This document shows positions 51,811 through 61,231 of a stretch of 64,000 bases of DNA, piece after piece. The first letter of the stretch is position 1; the number at the start of each line of letters is the position of its first letter. Source of the stretch: Sulfurimonas sp. C5 (GTDB lineage: Bacteria; Campylobacterota; Campylobacteria; Campylobacterales; Sulfurimonadaceae); NCBI RefSeq assembly GCF_029872055.1, contig NZ_JARXNQ010000002.1, positions 186,001-250,000 on the forward strand, written 5' to 3'. The position numbers and the translations under genes are program-made. The notes under the pieces are model-generated. The model made no database searches, was not told the DNA's origin, and saw nothing but the letters and a program-made list of their open reading frames with translations.

Positions 51811-52355
51811 CCGAATTAAATTACGTACACTATATAACTTTTTTTATAATATTTCTTCTTTTTCTCTTTGGTGTATATAAGTCACTACAACAAAAGAAGA
51901 CTTCATTAAAAACTTCAATGTTATTTTCAGTAACCCTTATTACTCTATTTTTATTTATATTAAGTGTGATTGTTGTTGATAAATATACTAAGAAAGTTCA
52001 GCTCTCTAAATTAAAAAATAAACGACTTTTATCTGTTGAGAAGATAGTTTACACGGGTATTGTACAAAACACAGGAAATTTTACGATTGGAAAAGTAACA
52101 ATTGAAATAAAGCTTGTAAACCGTGGTCATGCTACAGGTAATGTAAAAGGTGAAAACTTTTTTCAATCAACAGGCTTATTTAAATTCCTGAATGAAGGGA
52201 TGGGAATAGATAAAGATAAACCTCAAACTATAACTAAAGAGTTTGTAATTGCAGAGAAATTAGGTGCAGGCAAAGCAAAACAGTTCAGAGTATACTTTGA
52301 TTACCCGCCTTATTTTAGAAACGTATCAGATTTTGTTAGTGTCAAAGCTCACTAA
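51807..52355 (+). CDS. DUF2393-type membrane protein, second copy
   Basis: A 182-residue paralogue of the preceding gene: two membrane helices (about 8-26 and 38-60), then IVYTGIVQNTGNFTIGKVTIEIKLVNRGH in a beta-rich outer domain. An ATGA overlap with the first copy shows translational coupling and suggests that the two act together. Its 3' end overlaps the convergent radical SAM gene by 4 bases. Confidence 0.7.
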   Translation: MTELNYVHYITFFIIFLLFLFGVYKSLQQKKTSLKTSMLFSVTLITLFLFILSVIVVDKYTKKVQLSKLKNKRLLSVEKIVYTGIVQNTGNFTIGKVTIEIKLVNRGHATGNVKGENFFQSTGLFKFLNEGMGIDKDKPQTITKEFVIAEKLGAGKAKQFRVYFDYPPYFRNVSDFVSVKAH

Positions 52356-53311
52356 TATTTTAAGCCTACTTTTTTCAAAGCAGCATTAATATGTCGTACT
52401 TGCTCATTTTTATCTCTACACCACTGTGGTGCTAAGAGAGAATTGTCATCTATCCCTGCAGTGATTCTTTGTACGTTGACATTAGCAGGTTTCATCTCAA
52501 TTGCTTTTAAAAGAGTATCAAGGTAAAGCTCTTCACTGATGGGCTGGAACTCTCCACGTGCATACTCATTCGCCAGTGCTGTTCTTTTAACGACATAAAG
52601 AGGATGATATTTAACAGAGTCTATACCCCATTCATATGCCTGTTTTGCAGTCTCTAACATCATTTCTTGAGTCTCACCCGGTAAACCGAAGATAAGATGC
52701 CCACAAACATGTAAGCCTGCTGCTTTTGACTTAAGTATCCATTCTTTTACATTTGCACTGTCATGTCCGCGGTTGATACGCTCTAATGTTTCATCGTAAA
52801 CCGATTGTATTCCAAATTCAATCCAGATCTCTTTTTTACGTGAGAGTTCAGACAAATATTCTAAGGTCTCATCTGTAATAGAATCACTTCTTGTCCCGAT
52901 GCTCAGACCTACAACATTCTCAAATGTTAAGGCTTTATCGTAAAGTGCTTTGAGGGTTTCAAAAGGAGCATAGGTATTTGTAAATGATTGAAAATATACA
53001 AGAAACTTTTCAGCCCCGTACTCTTTTTTTTGTCTTGCCGAGATTGCTTGAAACTGCTGTTCAAGTTGTAAAAGCTGTTTTTCTAAAAAAGGATTTTCTT
53101 GAGAATTGAGATTGAGATGAAACCCTTTTAATTCTTGTACCTGATCGGTACTAGCACTAAAAGAGTCATTTTCACAAAAGGTACAACCCCCTTTTGCTAC
53201 TGTTCCATCTATATTTGGGCATGTAAATCCCGAGATGTTTATACCAACTTTATAAACTTTGCAGCCAAACTTATCTTTTAAGTAGCTGCCAAATGTATAG
53301 ATTTGTTGCAT
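52352..53311 (-). CDS. TIGR01212 (YhcC-like) radical SAM protein
   Basis: A 319-residue radical SAM enzyme of the TIGR01212 group, substrate unknown. The cluster-binding segment CPNIDGTVAKGGCTFC is typical of the group in place of a simple CxxxCxxC. IGTRSDSITDETLEYLSEL and HLIFGLPGET follow in the barrel. It overlaps the purF stop codon by one base. Confidence 0.88.
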   Translation of the reverse strand: MQQIYTFGSYLKDKFGCKVYKVGINISGFTCPNIDGTVAKGGCTFCENDSFSASTDQVQELKGFHLNLNSQENPFLEKQLLQLEQQFQAISARQKKEYGAEKFLVYFQSFTNTYAPFETLKALYDKALTFENVVGLSIGTRSDSITDETLEYLSELSRKKEIWIEFGIQSVYDETLERINRGHDSANVKEWILKSKAAGLHVCGHLIFGLPGETQEMMLETAKQAYEWGIDSVKYHPLYVVKRTALANEYARGEFQPISEELYLDTLLKAIEMKPANVNVQRITAGIDDNSLLAPQWCRDKNEQVRHINAALKKVGLKY

Positions 53312-54666
53312 TAAACGATATATTTACCTGTAAAACAAGCTGTACAATATGTCTCTTCTTCAGCATTTACACTACGAAGTAATGCTGCTTCATCAAGATA
53401 AGCTAATGAATCTGCTTCAATATATTTACAGATCTCATCTACACTCATATTTGCTGCGATCAGTTTATCTTTATCCGGAGTATCAACACCGTAGAAACAT
53501 GGATCTGTTGTCGGTGGAGAAGAGATACGCATATGAACTTCAGCAGCACCTGCTTCTTTTAGCATTCTAACGATTCTTCTTGAAGTAGTACCACGAACGA
53601 TAGAATCATCAATCACGATTACACGTTTACCTTTAATTACTTCAGGCATTGGAGAAAGTTTCATTTTTACTTTAAGATCACGCATCTCTTGAGTAGGTTC
53701 GATAAACGTACGGCCGATGTAGTGATTTCTCATGATACCCATTTCGTAAGGGATACCACTCTCTTGCGCATAACCGATTGCAGCAGGAACACCACCATCT
53801 GGAACAGGGATAACTACATCAGCTTCAATTGGCTCAATTTTCGCTAATTCTTTCCCCATATTTTTTCTTGTTTTATACACAGACTGACCAAATACAGTTG
53901 AGTCCGGACGAGCAAAATAAACATACTCAAAAATACAGTGTTTTGGAGTAGGCTCAAATACTTTAATACTTTGAGGTGCTTTTCCCTCTTCAAACACAAG
54001 TAATTCACCCGGTTCTACGTCACGGATAAAAGTAGCACCTACAAGGTCAAATGCACATGTCTCACTAGCAACTATGTATCCACCGTTTGATAAACGACCA
54101 AGACTTAGTGGTCTAAAGCCATGACGATCACGCATAGCGAACATTTTTGTTCTACTTAAAAATACTAATGAGAAAGCACCTTCGATTTTTTCAACTGCAT
54201 CGATAATTCTGTCAAGCAGTTTCTCTTTTGAACTTTTTGCAATCAGGTGAATTAAATTTTCCGTATCCATAAATGTTTGGAAAATAGCACCTTTTTCAAT
54301 TAAAGAGTCTCTTACCTCTTGAGCATTTGTAAGGTTTCCGTTGTGAACGATTGCCATTTCACCAAGATCGTATCTTGCAAAAACTGGTTGTGCATCTAAG
54401 ATTGAGTCATCACCTGCAGTTGAGTATCTTGTATGACCTACTGCACTAGTTCCTCTTAAAGTTTCTAGTTTTTTCTCATTAAAAACTTTCATAACTAAAC
54501 CGCGATCTTTGATAGTGTGTACTTTTTGACCGTCTGCAGAAGAGATACCTGCAGCTTCTTGACCACGATGTTGGAGAGAATGGAGAGAGAAATAAGCTAG
54601 TTTAGAAGCTTCCTCATGACCAAAAATCCCAACAACTGCACATTTTTCATTCATGTTTTCACGCAA
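53311..54666 (-). CDS. purF: amidophosphoribosyltransferase
   Basis: First enzyme of purine synthesis; transfers glutamine amide nitrogen to PRPP. The N-terminal nucleophile Cys is in CAVVGIFGHEE after a short propeptide. HRGQEAAGI marks the glutaminase, VIVIDDSIVRGTTSRRIV the PRPP loop, and YCTACFTGKY near the end the cysteines of the iron-sulfur type. The TTG at 54666 has AAGGA seven bases upstream. The ATG at 54654, giving a 4-residue propeptide, is the alternative. Confidence 0.95.
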   Translation of the reverse strand: MRENMNEKCAVVGIFGHEEASKLAYFSLHSLQHRGQEAAGISSADGQKVHTIKDRGLVMKVFNEKKLETLRGTSAVGHTRYSTAGDDSILDAQPVFARYDLGEMAIVHNGNLTNAQEVRDSLIEKGAIFQTFMDTENLIHLIAKSSKEKLLDRIIDAVEKIEGAFSLVFLSRTKMFAMRDRHGFRPLSLGRLSNGGYIVASETCAFDLVGATFIRDVEPGELLVFEEGKAPQSIKVFEPTPKHCIFEYVYFARPDSTVFGQSVYKTRKNMGKELAKIEPIEADVVIPVPDGGVPAAIGYAQESGIPYEMGIMRNHYIGRTFIEPTQEMRDLKVKMKLSPMPEVIKGKRVIVIDDSIVRGTTSRRIVRMLKEAGAAEVHMRISSPPTTDPCFYGVDTPDKDKLIAANMSVDEICKYIEADSLAYLDEAALLRSVNAEEETYCTACFTGKYIV

Positions 54667-54779
54667 AATAGAGTCCTTGTTTGTTTCTACTTAAATTAAT
54701 ATTGCAATTATACTCAAAAAAACTATAAAGAAGATGAAAGAAGAATTTCGTAGATCTTTCGAACAAGACAGTTTTAAGA

Positions 54780-54785
54780 TATAAT
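54780..54785 (+). promoter_or_regulatory. -10 box of the J-domain gene
   Basis: A perfect TATAAT 52 bases before the ATG, in the 171-base divergent spacer with purF. Confidence 0.5.
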
Positions 54786-54837
54786 AATTGGAACTATATT
54801 TGCTTTTTTAAGACATCAAACTAAAGAGGTAGGCAAT

Positions 54838-55641
54838 ATGGATATCGTACTACGCGACAATCTTATTCTTATTACTACAGACTTTGATACTCTAAATACA
54901 CCGTGGATGCGGGAATTTTTAAACCATCACACACGTGGCATGCTCTTTTTGCCTAAAGCTGTTTTGGTATTTAGAAATGAGTCTTTAAAGCAAATTCGAG
55001 AAGATTTTTTACATAAACTGAGTGAACATCATGCAAAAGTGCACGACTTCAATCATCAATTTTTTCTCCGTTCAATGCTCAAGTACGGTTCTCAACCTAT
55101 TAAAATCGTAATGAATAAAATGGAAGAACCTGAAACCGTAAAGGTTAACCTTTATGCATACGATAAAAATACAGTACTTATATCCCTTGACCAACCAAAT
55201 GCCTGGATAATAAATTATATGCGTTCACAACTTGAAGTTTATGTTGAGAGGGGGACGGATATTTCACTTGTTGTTGACGTGAGTGACTTTAAAGCGAAAT
55301 CAAGATTGGAAAAAGCACTCAATAAAAAGCATATTCTCCACTATCAAATTCAGTACACTTTCGATAATAAGTTTATGTCAAAACTCTATAGTGACTTTGC
55401 AAGTTTCAGCTTTGGTGATCTTGTAAAAGAGAATACTATAGAAGAGAAAAAACACTTCTATACGATCTTAGAATGCCCGATAGGTGCGAGTCAAGATGCA
55501 TTAAAGAAAAGTTATAAGAAGCTGACAAAAGTGTATCATCCCGATAAAGTATTCCATGAAGCACCTCATATGGTGGAACATTACACGAATAAATTCCAGC
55601 TTCTACAAGAAGCATATGAAGCATTAAGGATTGTTAGCTAA
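54838..55641 (+). CDS. J-domain protein with a C-terminal DnaJ domain
   Basis: A 267-residue protein with an unassigned N-terminal domain (about 1-200) and a C-terminal J domain (about 205-267): HFYTILECPIGASQDALKKSYKKL, then YHPDK with the HPD motif that stimulates Hsp70 ATPase, and FQLLQEAYEAL. There are no zinc-finger or substrate-binding domains of DnaJ, so it probably brings DnaK to a special client. GAGGTAGG precedes the ATG. The end overlaps the convergent gene by 8 bases. Confidence 0.82.
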   Translation: MDIVLRDNLILITTDFDTLNTPWMREFLNHHTRGMLFLPKAVLVFRNESLKQIREDFLHKLSEHHAKVHDFNHQFFLRSMLKYGSQPIKIVMNKMEEPETVKVNLYAYDKNTVLISLDQPNAWIINYMRSQLEVYVERGTDISLVVDVSDFKAKSRLEKALNKKHILHYQIQYTFDNKFMSKLYSDFASFSFGDLVKENTIEEKKHFYTILECPIGASQDALKKSYKKLTKVYHPDKVFHEAPHMVEHYTNKFQLLQEAYEALRIVS

Positions 55642-56575
55642 AAAGCATTTTTGGATTGGAACCTTTTGGGTTGCTTTTGACAAGTGCTTTAAAATCCTCA
55701 CTTGAATAAAGTGCCAGGTTTACCCCCGCCATCGCTTCGAGTTCTTTGGAAAAACCTCTTTTTGAAAAAAGCACGATCTGGGTAGGGACTATGTTAAGTC
55801 TTTGACATTTGTCATTGATCTTATGCAGTTCTTTTTTATTTATTTTGTGATTTGTCCACTTACATTCACCTACGTATATTCTCTGATTTTCTGTTACTGT
55901 CAAGATATCTATCTCAACATTGGCATCCCAATAACTTCCTGAGCTGATAATATGCGCATCTCTAAGATTATAGTTTAGTAACAGTTCAGATAACTCTTCA
56001 TATACAAGACTTGTGTATGAGTTATGTCTAAGCTCAAAGTCTTCCAGTACTTTTTCAAAATCTCCTTCTTGAATAGCTTTAAAATTGGGACTTATAAAAT
56101 AAAACCAAAAGCGTATAAAAGGATAAGTAAAAAAGACTTTATGAGAAATTCTGTGTTTTGCATCTGCACGTTTGAGTTTTGCTTTGGGAGACTCTTGTCT
56201 TGGATGGACTTCACGAGAGTATTCCATTTCGATAAGACCTTTTTCCTGCAAGTAGTTCAGTGCAGCACCACCATTACCGTTATTTAATCCTGCCCGGTTA
56301 AAAGCTGAAAAGATTTTGCGATCACCGACTGCCAAAGCACGAAGTAAGCGTTTGTAGGATTTATCACCGAGTGTAAGTTCCTGCACTTTTTCATAGAGTT
56401 CGTCAAAGTTTTCCAGTACTAAAGTGTGGATAAGTTCTTTGAGGCTTTTTGTGGTGTCAATATCCCAGTCAAGTCCGCCGAAAACAGCGAAGTAAGAGAT
56501 CTGTGTTTCCATATCATCGGGATAGTTTTTAAAGTAAAACGAGCGAAACTGCTCAAGAAGCCTTAAGTTTGTCAT
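55634..56575 (-). CDS. DUF234-type protein with nuclease-like C-terminus
   Basis: A 313-residue protein. The N-terminal part is helical with a winged-helix look (NGNGGAALNYLQEKGLIEMEY). The C-terminal part, DANVEIDILTVTENQRIYVGECKW, has the spaced Asp and Glu-x-Lys of a PD-(D/E)xK nuclease fold, as in DUF234 domains that usually follow an AAA ATPase. Here no ATPase is fused or adjacent. The start is set at ATG 56575, with TGCTACAAT six bases upstream and no ribosome site; a longer reading would cover the promoter. Confidence 0.65.
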   Translation of the reverse strand: MTNLRLLEQFRSFYFKNYPDDMETQISYFAVFGGLDWDIDTTKSLKELIHTLVLENFDELYEKVQELTLGDKSYKRLLRALAVGDRKIFSAFNRAGLNNGNGGAALNYLQEKGLIEMEYSREVHPRQESPKAKLKRADAKHRISHKVFFTYPFIRFWFYFISPNFKAIQEGDFEKVLEDFELRHNSYTSLVYEELSELLLNYNLRDAHIISSGSYWDANVEIDILTVTENQRIYVGECKWTNHKINKKELHKINDKCQRLNIVPTQIVLFSKRGFSKELEAMAGVNLALYSSEDFKALVKSNPKGSNPKMLFS

Positions 56576-56581
56576 GGAAGT

Positions 56582-56587
56582 ATTGTA
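56582..56587 (-). promoter_or_regulatory. candidate leaderless promoter of the DUF234-type gene
   Basis: TACAAT with an extended TGC before it ends six bases from the ATG on the coding strand. Confidence 0.45.
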
Positions 56588-56703
56588 GCATAAGTTCTGT
56601 TTTTTGATTATAGCTTTTTCTATTTTTGTTACTATGTATAATAAGCCCTGTTCATGAGTTCCAGTGAACATTTTGTTTCAAAAACGTTTCTTGCACTCAA
56701 GGC

Positions 56704-57978
56704 TTATTGCATTTCACTACCCCATTTGACAGCATCTATTCCATATTTTTGACGTAACAATTGTGAGGAGAGTGTGAGGCGGTGCATTTTTTGCTCATCA
56801 AAAAAGTTCAAAAGAGAGAGTTCCCTTTTTGAATGTTTTGTAAAGTTTCCTGCCTGAATACTCAGTCTAATAACACGAAGTCTTCTCTGTGTGTCGGCTT
56901 GAGTAAACAGGTCTATACATAAAGTGTCAAACTTCTTGTCTGTGAACACTTCTGCCAAAGAGATATTAGCATGAGATTTTTGACTTAGTTCATAGGCTAT
57001 TGAAAGATGAAAAGTGGTGGGTATTACATCGAGTTTCATAATTGCAAAACTAAGGTGGCGTGCTAAAATATGTACGCGTCTACGTAATTCCACTCTATCG
57101 AAAATGGGTTCAATAGTACGGGAGATTCCAATCGATTTTCTCTCACGCTTTGTCTGAATTTCACCATCAACCTCTCCATTAACACGTTTATAAAGCTCCT
57201 TTGCATAAGGTCCCCATGACTCTAGCGTTCCACGTCTTTTTCTAAGCTCTCCGAGTGTATGTATCTGCACTGAGTGAAGTTTTTGCCGCATACTTCTGCC
57301 GATACCGGCAAAATCCTCTACCTTGATCGGATTTACGAATTTGTCAAAATCCCATGGATAAATAGCTTTAGAGCCAAAAGGTTTAGCATAGGAGGTTGCC
57401 AGTTTTGCGATGTAACGTGTCGAAGCTGCTCCGATAGAGACGGGAATATTTAAATCTTTTTTGATCTCGTGACGCAGGGTGTCTATAAAATAAGGCACAT
57501 CTTCATCTTCGATCCACCCTTTGAGATCACCGTAAAACTCATCAATACTTGCCTGCTCAATCAACGGAATCCTTAGCATCAGGTACTCATGCAGTTTATG
57601 GGAGAGTTCTTGATACAAACTCATATTCGGTGCTTTTATAATAAGATCTGGACACAGTCCTAGGGCTTCTTCGATCCGCATTGCAGTTTTGACACCGTAC
57701 GCTCTTGCTTCATAACTAGAAGTTGTCAGGATCCCGCGTATTTTTCCGTCACTATCGCGAAAGCTGTCAAGATCATCATCTTTTTCCTCATATGCTTTAA
57801 AAAAAGTGGGTACGAAACTTCCGGAGTTTTCAAAGTTGACGGTTTGATTTTTGGCACTTGTATCAAATATTTTTGTATCGCTTCGTCCACCAATTGCAAC
57901 TGGCTTATGTTCCAGACTTGGATCTATGGTACGAATGGCGCTAACAAAAAAACAGTCTATATCTATATGTATTTTCAT
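56704..57978 (-). CDS. Y-family DNA polymerase (DinB/UmuC-like)
   Basis: A 424-residue translesion polymerase. The catalytic carboxylates are in IDIDCFFVSA near the N-terminus and SIDEFYGDL near 150. SYEARAYGVKTAM is the fingers motif. A helix-hairpin region DFAGIGRSMRQKL and a little-finger domain follow. A stretch of about 40 residues between the first motif and the fingers (DTKIFDTSAKNQTVNFENSG...) is longer than in DinB of E. coli. The ATG at 57978 has TACAAT six bases upstream and no ribosome site. Confidence 0.88.
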   Translation of the reverse strand: MKIHIDIDCFFVSAIRTIDPSLEHKPVAIGGRSDTKIFDTSAKNQTVNFENSGSFVPTFFKAYEEKDDDLDSFRDSDGKIRGILTTSSYEARAYGVKTAMRIEEALGLCPDLIIKAPNMSLYQELSHKLHEYLMLRIPLIEQASIDEFYGDLKGWIEDEDVPYFIDTLRHEIKKDLNIPVSIGAASTRYIAKLATSYAKPFGSKAIYPWDFDKFVNPIKVEDFAGIGRSMRQKLHSVQIHTLGELRKRRGTLESWGPYAKELYKRVNGEVDGEIQTKRERKSIGISRTIEPIFDRVELRRRVHILARHLSFAIMKLDVIPTTFHLSIAYELSQKSHANISLAEVFTDKKFDTLCIDLFTQADTQRRLRVIRLSIQAGNFTKHSKRELSLLNFFDEQKMHRLTLSSQLLRQKYGIDAVKWGSEMQ

Positions 57979-57984
57979 AAGTGG

Positions 57985-57990
57985 ATTGTA
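57985..57990 (-). promoter_or_regulatory. candidate leaderless promoter of the Y-family polymerase gene
   Basis: TACAAT, six bases, ATG on the coding strand. No LexA-type palindrome was seen beside it. Confidence 0.4.
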
Positions 57991-58041
57991 TGAAAAAAAA
58001 AGAGTAATTTTTTGTTTTATGTCAATTTGCAAAAAATTTAC

Positions 58042-58047
58042 TATAAT
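58042..58047 (+). promoter_or_regulatory. -10 box of the lipoprotein/nfo unit
   Basis: A perfect TATAAT 32 bases before the lipoprotein ATG, in the spacer shared with the divergent polymerase gene. Confidence 0.5.
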
Positions 58048-58079
58048 TTGGAAAATTTTCTTTGAAAGTACACTATTTT

Positions 58080-58547
58080 ATGAAGTATCTACTCGTTTTT
58101 TTAGTTCTTTTTTTCAGTGCCTGCAGTGTGAAGCAGCTTGAAAAAAGTTCTAAGATGGTTGTTTTTAAAACGCAAAATATTCGCTTTTCCGATCTTGGGT
58201 ATATCGGTGTAGACGACAAGAGTGTAGAGATCGATCTCTATGTTGTCGGTAAGGCGTTTAAAAAGATCACGATTGACGGGATGATCTGTATTGAGGGGGA
58301 AGGGTGTATGAGAAAATCCTCTTTTAATGAAGAGTACCTCTCAAGTGCATATCCCGATGACCTGCTAAAAAATGTTTTTTTAGCAAAACCTATTTATGAG
58401 GGAAAAAATTTACTCAAAACAAATTTAGGCTTTGTACAAATTATTCAGGGTAACGGTGTAGATATTGTATATAAAGTAGAATTAGACGAAATCTATTTCA
58501 AAGACAGAGAAAACAAAATATTAATAAAGATAAAGGACGTACAATAA
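58080..58547 (+). CDS. predicted lipoprotein, 155 residues
   Basis: A lipoprotein with a clear lipobox (signal [15 protein letters not shown], Cys15). The mature part is beta-rich ([29 protein letters not shown]) with two further cysteines, one Cys-x(5)-Cys pair that could form a disulfide. The family is unknown. The ATG at 58080 is used since a TTG further upstream would spoil the signal. Its TAA overlaps the nfo ATG. Confidence 0.75.
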   Translation: MKYLLVFLVLFFSACSVKQLEKSSKMVVFKTQNIRFSDLGYIGVDDKSVEIDLYVVGKAFKKITIDGMICIEGEGCMRKSSFNEEYLSSAYPDDLLKNVFLAKPIYEGKNLLKTNLGFVQIIQGNGVDIVYKVELDEIYFKDRENKILIKIKDVQ

Positions 58548-59431
58548 TGGCAAAATTTGTTGGAGCACATACAAGTGCAAGCGGCGGCGTATATAATGCG
58601 ATCACAAATGCACAAGAGATAGGGGCAAAAGCATTTGCACTTTTTACAAAAAACCAAAAAAGATGGGATGCGAAACCTTTTGATGCAAAAACATTGGATA
58701 TTTGGTTTGATACACTGGAAAAATCGGGAATTTTACCAAAACATATTTTGCCGCACGATTCATATTTAATTAATCTCGGGCATCCTGAAGCAGATAAGCT
58801 GGAGAAAAGCCGTGAAGCATTTATAGATGAATTACAACGTTGTGAGATTCTAGGCCTTGACAGACTCAATTTTCATCCGGGAAGTCATCTTGTAAAACTC
58901 TCTGCAAAAGAGAAAAAAGATTTAGATTATTTAGCAAAAGTGGAAAATGAGTGTCTTGATGTAATCGCAGAATCTATTAACTTTGCACTTGACAAAACAA
59001 GCGGTGTAAAAGCGGTAATAGAAAACACTGCGGGACAAGGAACAAATTTAGGATACAAGTTTGAACATTTAGCACGCATTATTGATAAAGTAGAAGATAA
59101 ATCTCGTGTGGGTGTTTGTATAGATACTTGTCATATGTTTACGGCAGGGTACGACATTAGAACTCGCGAAGCATACGATAAAACTTGGAATGAATTTGGT
59201 GAAATAGTAGGATTTGAATATTTAAGCGGGATGCATATCAACGATTCTAAACCGCCACTTGGAAGCCGCGTGGACAGACACCACTCTTTAGGTAAAGGTG
59301 AGATTGGACTTGATGCCTTTAGATTTATTATGAATGATGAGAGAATGGATGATATTCCACTTGTGTTAGAGACGATTGATGAGTCTATCTGGAAAGATGA
59401 GATTGCACTTTTATATTCTTTTGTAGATTAA
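58547..59431 (+). CDS. nfo: endonuclease IV
   Basis: An apurinic/apyrimidinic endonuclease of base excision repair, a TIM barrel with three zinc ions (294 residues). Family motifs are [78 protein letters not shown] and VLETI. It is coupled to the lipoprotein gene by TAATG. Confidence 0.95.
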   Translation: MAKFVGAHTSASGGVYNAITNAQEIGAKAFALFTKNQKRWDAKPFDAKTLDIWFDTLEKSGILPKHILPHDSYLINLGHPEADKLEKSREAFIDELQRCEILGLDRLNFHPGSHLVKLSAKEKKDLDYLAKVENECLDVIAESINFALDKTSGVKAVIENTAGQGTNLGYKFEHLARIIDKVEDKSRVGVCIDTCHMFTAGYDIRTREAYDKTWNEFGEIVGFEYLSGMHINDSKPPLGSRVDRHHSLGKGEIGLDAFRFIMNDERMDDIPLVLETIDESIWKDEIALLYSFVD

Positions 59432-59456
59432 GTTTAGTTGCTGTAAGATAGACAGA

Positions 59457-59462
59457 TATAAT
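59457..59462 (+). promoter_or_regulatory. -10 box of the AAA ATPase gene
   Basis: A perfect TATAAT 13 bases before the TTG start. The expected mRNA would have a leader of only about 7 bases, with AAGGA at its 5' end. Confidence 0.45.
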
Positions 59463-59475
59463 TTTAAGGATTTTT

Positions 59476-61212
59476 TTGAAAACATTAGCAGATTTTTTAA
59501 ATACAAAAGATGTCGAAAAGAGTGGTATATTTATACACTTGAAATGTAGTGTAGATGAAGCAAAAATGCTTCGCTATGTTTTAAAAAAATATGTTGAAGG
59601 GCAAGATGATGTTTTGGTTTTTCAACTGCTTCAAGACCTTTATACTCATACAAATTTTGAGTATTTGGACAATTTACGAGGGGTAAAAAACCTTTTAGAA
59701 TTGGGATGGTTACATCAGCAAAGTTTTACTCCGATCAAGATAGCAGACGTAACACCTTTAGAGCTTTTAAACTCTGCCGTTGGACTAACACCGCCGTTTT
59801 TTAAACTTCTGCAAGAAGGCTCACTTGACCTTGACTTGCCGGAAATAAAACCGTACGCAGATCATCTTGAGTATCTTCAGGATCAGTTCTTTAGAATAGA
59901 GTTGTACCAAAAGATGAGCGTAATCCGCCAGAATGTACATGAGCACTCTTTAGGGATAGACCGTCTGCAAAACAAACTCAAACTTTTAGAAAAAAGAATT
60001 GATGAAAGAGTTGCACAAACATCGGAAGAGTTAGTACTTGACCGTTTCTTTAAACAAAAGAAGATGAACAATTACGAGCAGGTGATCTTTTTGGCACTGC
60101 TCCGCGAAGAGTACAGCTCAACTGATATTTCACTACGTGAGATGAATACTCTTATTGATCTGATTTCGTTAGATGAATATGAGAGAATTAAAAACCGTTC
60201 ACTTTTAGAAGACGGCTCAAACCTGATCGAAAGCGGTATTATAGATTATGAAGAGATGCTGAATCCTTTTGGTGGAATCTCTAGAGCTTTTTATATTGTT
60301 GATGAAGTACTTCAAAGTATTATGCATCCTCAAAAAACAAAAAAAGTAACGCGTTTGAAACTTAATGCTTTAATCGAAGAGCAAGATATTTTTGAGCTTG
60401 TAGAGCCTGAAAGCTCACTCGATGATGTAGTGCTGAATCCTAAAACGAGAGAAACCTTAGAAAACCTGATGAAACAAGTAGACAAAGAGGTGGTTGCACG
60501 TCTTGTAAAATGGGGTATAAAACAGAAAAAATCTGGAATCGATGCACGCATTATTTTTTACGGAGCAGCAGGTACCGGTAAAACAATGACTGCATATTCA
60601 CTCGCGAAGTCTTTAAAACGTCAGGTTTTAGCATTTGATTGTTCAAAAATTCTCTCTATGTATGTAGGTGAGAGTGAAAAGAACGTAAGAAAGATATTTG
60701 ATACTTTTTATGAGCTGACTGAAAAGACAAAAACTGAGCCTATTTTACTTTTAAATGAAGCAGATCAGTTTTTAGGTGCAAGAAGCAGCGGTAACATTAC
60801 GGGTTCTGATCAGATGCATAACCAGATGCAAAATATTTTTCTTGAACAGATAGAAAATTTCCGTGGAATGCTTATAGCAACGACAAACTTACTTGAGAAT
60901 ATAGATAGTGCATTTTCAAGAAGATTCAACTACAAAATTGAGTTTAAAAAGCCCGATTATGAGCAAAGAGTTCAATTATGGAAAAAGATGCTGCCAAAAG
61001 ATGCACCGTATGAAGAGGGCTTTAATAAAGAAGAACTTGCTGAGTACTCTTTAACAGGTGGACAGATCAACCTGATTATAAAAAATACGGCTTACAAAGT
61101 TGCTGTTAAAGAGGACCCAATCTTTTTAATGAAAGATTTTAAAGATGAGATTGGACGTGAGAAAACTGGAAGTTTTGACAATGAAAAGTCTATGGGATTT
61201 TTAAATAAATAA
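59476..61212 (+). CDS. AAA-family ATPase, 578 residues
   Basis: A stand-alone AAA ATPase. The N-terminal 300 residues are helical and unassigned. The AAA module has Walker A FYGAAGTGKTMTAYSLAKSL near 361, Walker B PILLLNEADQF near 424 (Asn for the usual first Asp, also seen in related ATPases), sensor-1 ATTNL and the arginine finger in AFSRRFNYKIEF. It begins with TTG, supported by AAGGA directly upstream; no ATG is near. The substrate is unknown, and remodelling of a protein complex is the general role of such enzymes. Confidence 0.82.
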   Translation: MKTLADFLNTKDVEKSGIFIHLKCSVDEAKMLRYVLKKYVEGQDDVLVFQLLQDLYTHTNFEYLDNLRGVKNLLELGWLHQQSFTPIKIADVTPLELLNSAVGLTPPFFKLLQEGSLDLDLPEIKPYADHLEYLQDQFFRIELYQKMSVIRQNVHEHSLGIDRLQNKLKLLEKRIDERVAQTSEELVLDRFFKQKKMNNYEQVIFLALLREEYSSTDISLREMNTLIDLISLDEYERIKNRSLLEDGSNLIESGIIDYEEMLNPFGGISRAFYIVDEVLQSIMHPQKTKKVTRLKLNALIEEQDIFELVEPESSLDDVVLNPKTRETLENLMKQVDKEVVARLVKWGIKQKKSGIDARIIFYGAAGTGKTMTAYSLAKSLKRQVLAFDCSKILSMYVGESEKNVRKIFDTFYELTEKTKTEPILLLNEADQFLGARSSGNITGSDQMHNQMQNIFLEQIENFRGMLIATTNLLENIDSAFSRRFNYKIEFKKPDYEQRVQLWKKMLPKDAPYEEGFNKEELAEYSLTGGQINLIIKNTAYKVAVKEDPIFLMKDFKDEIGREKTGSFDNEKSMGFLNK

Positions 61213-61231
61213 TTTTCAGGAATTGTAGAGA

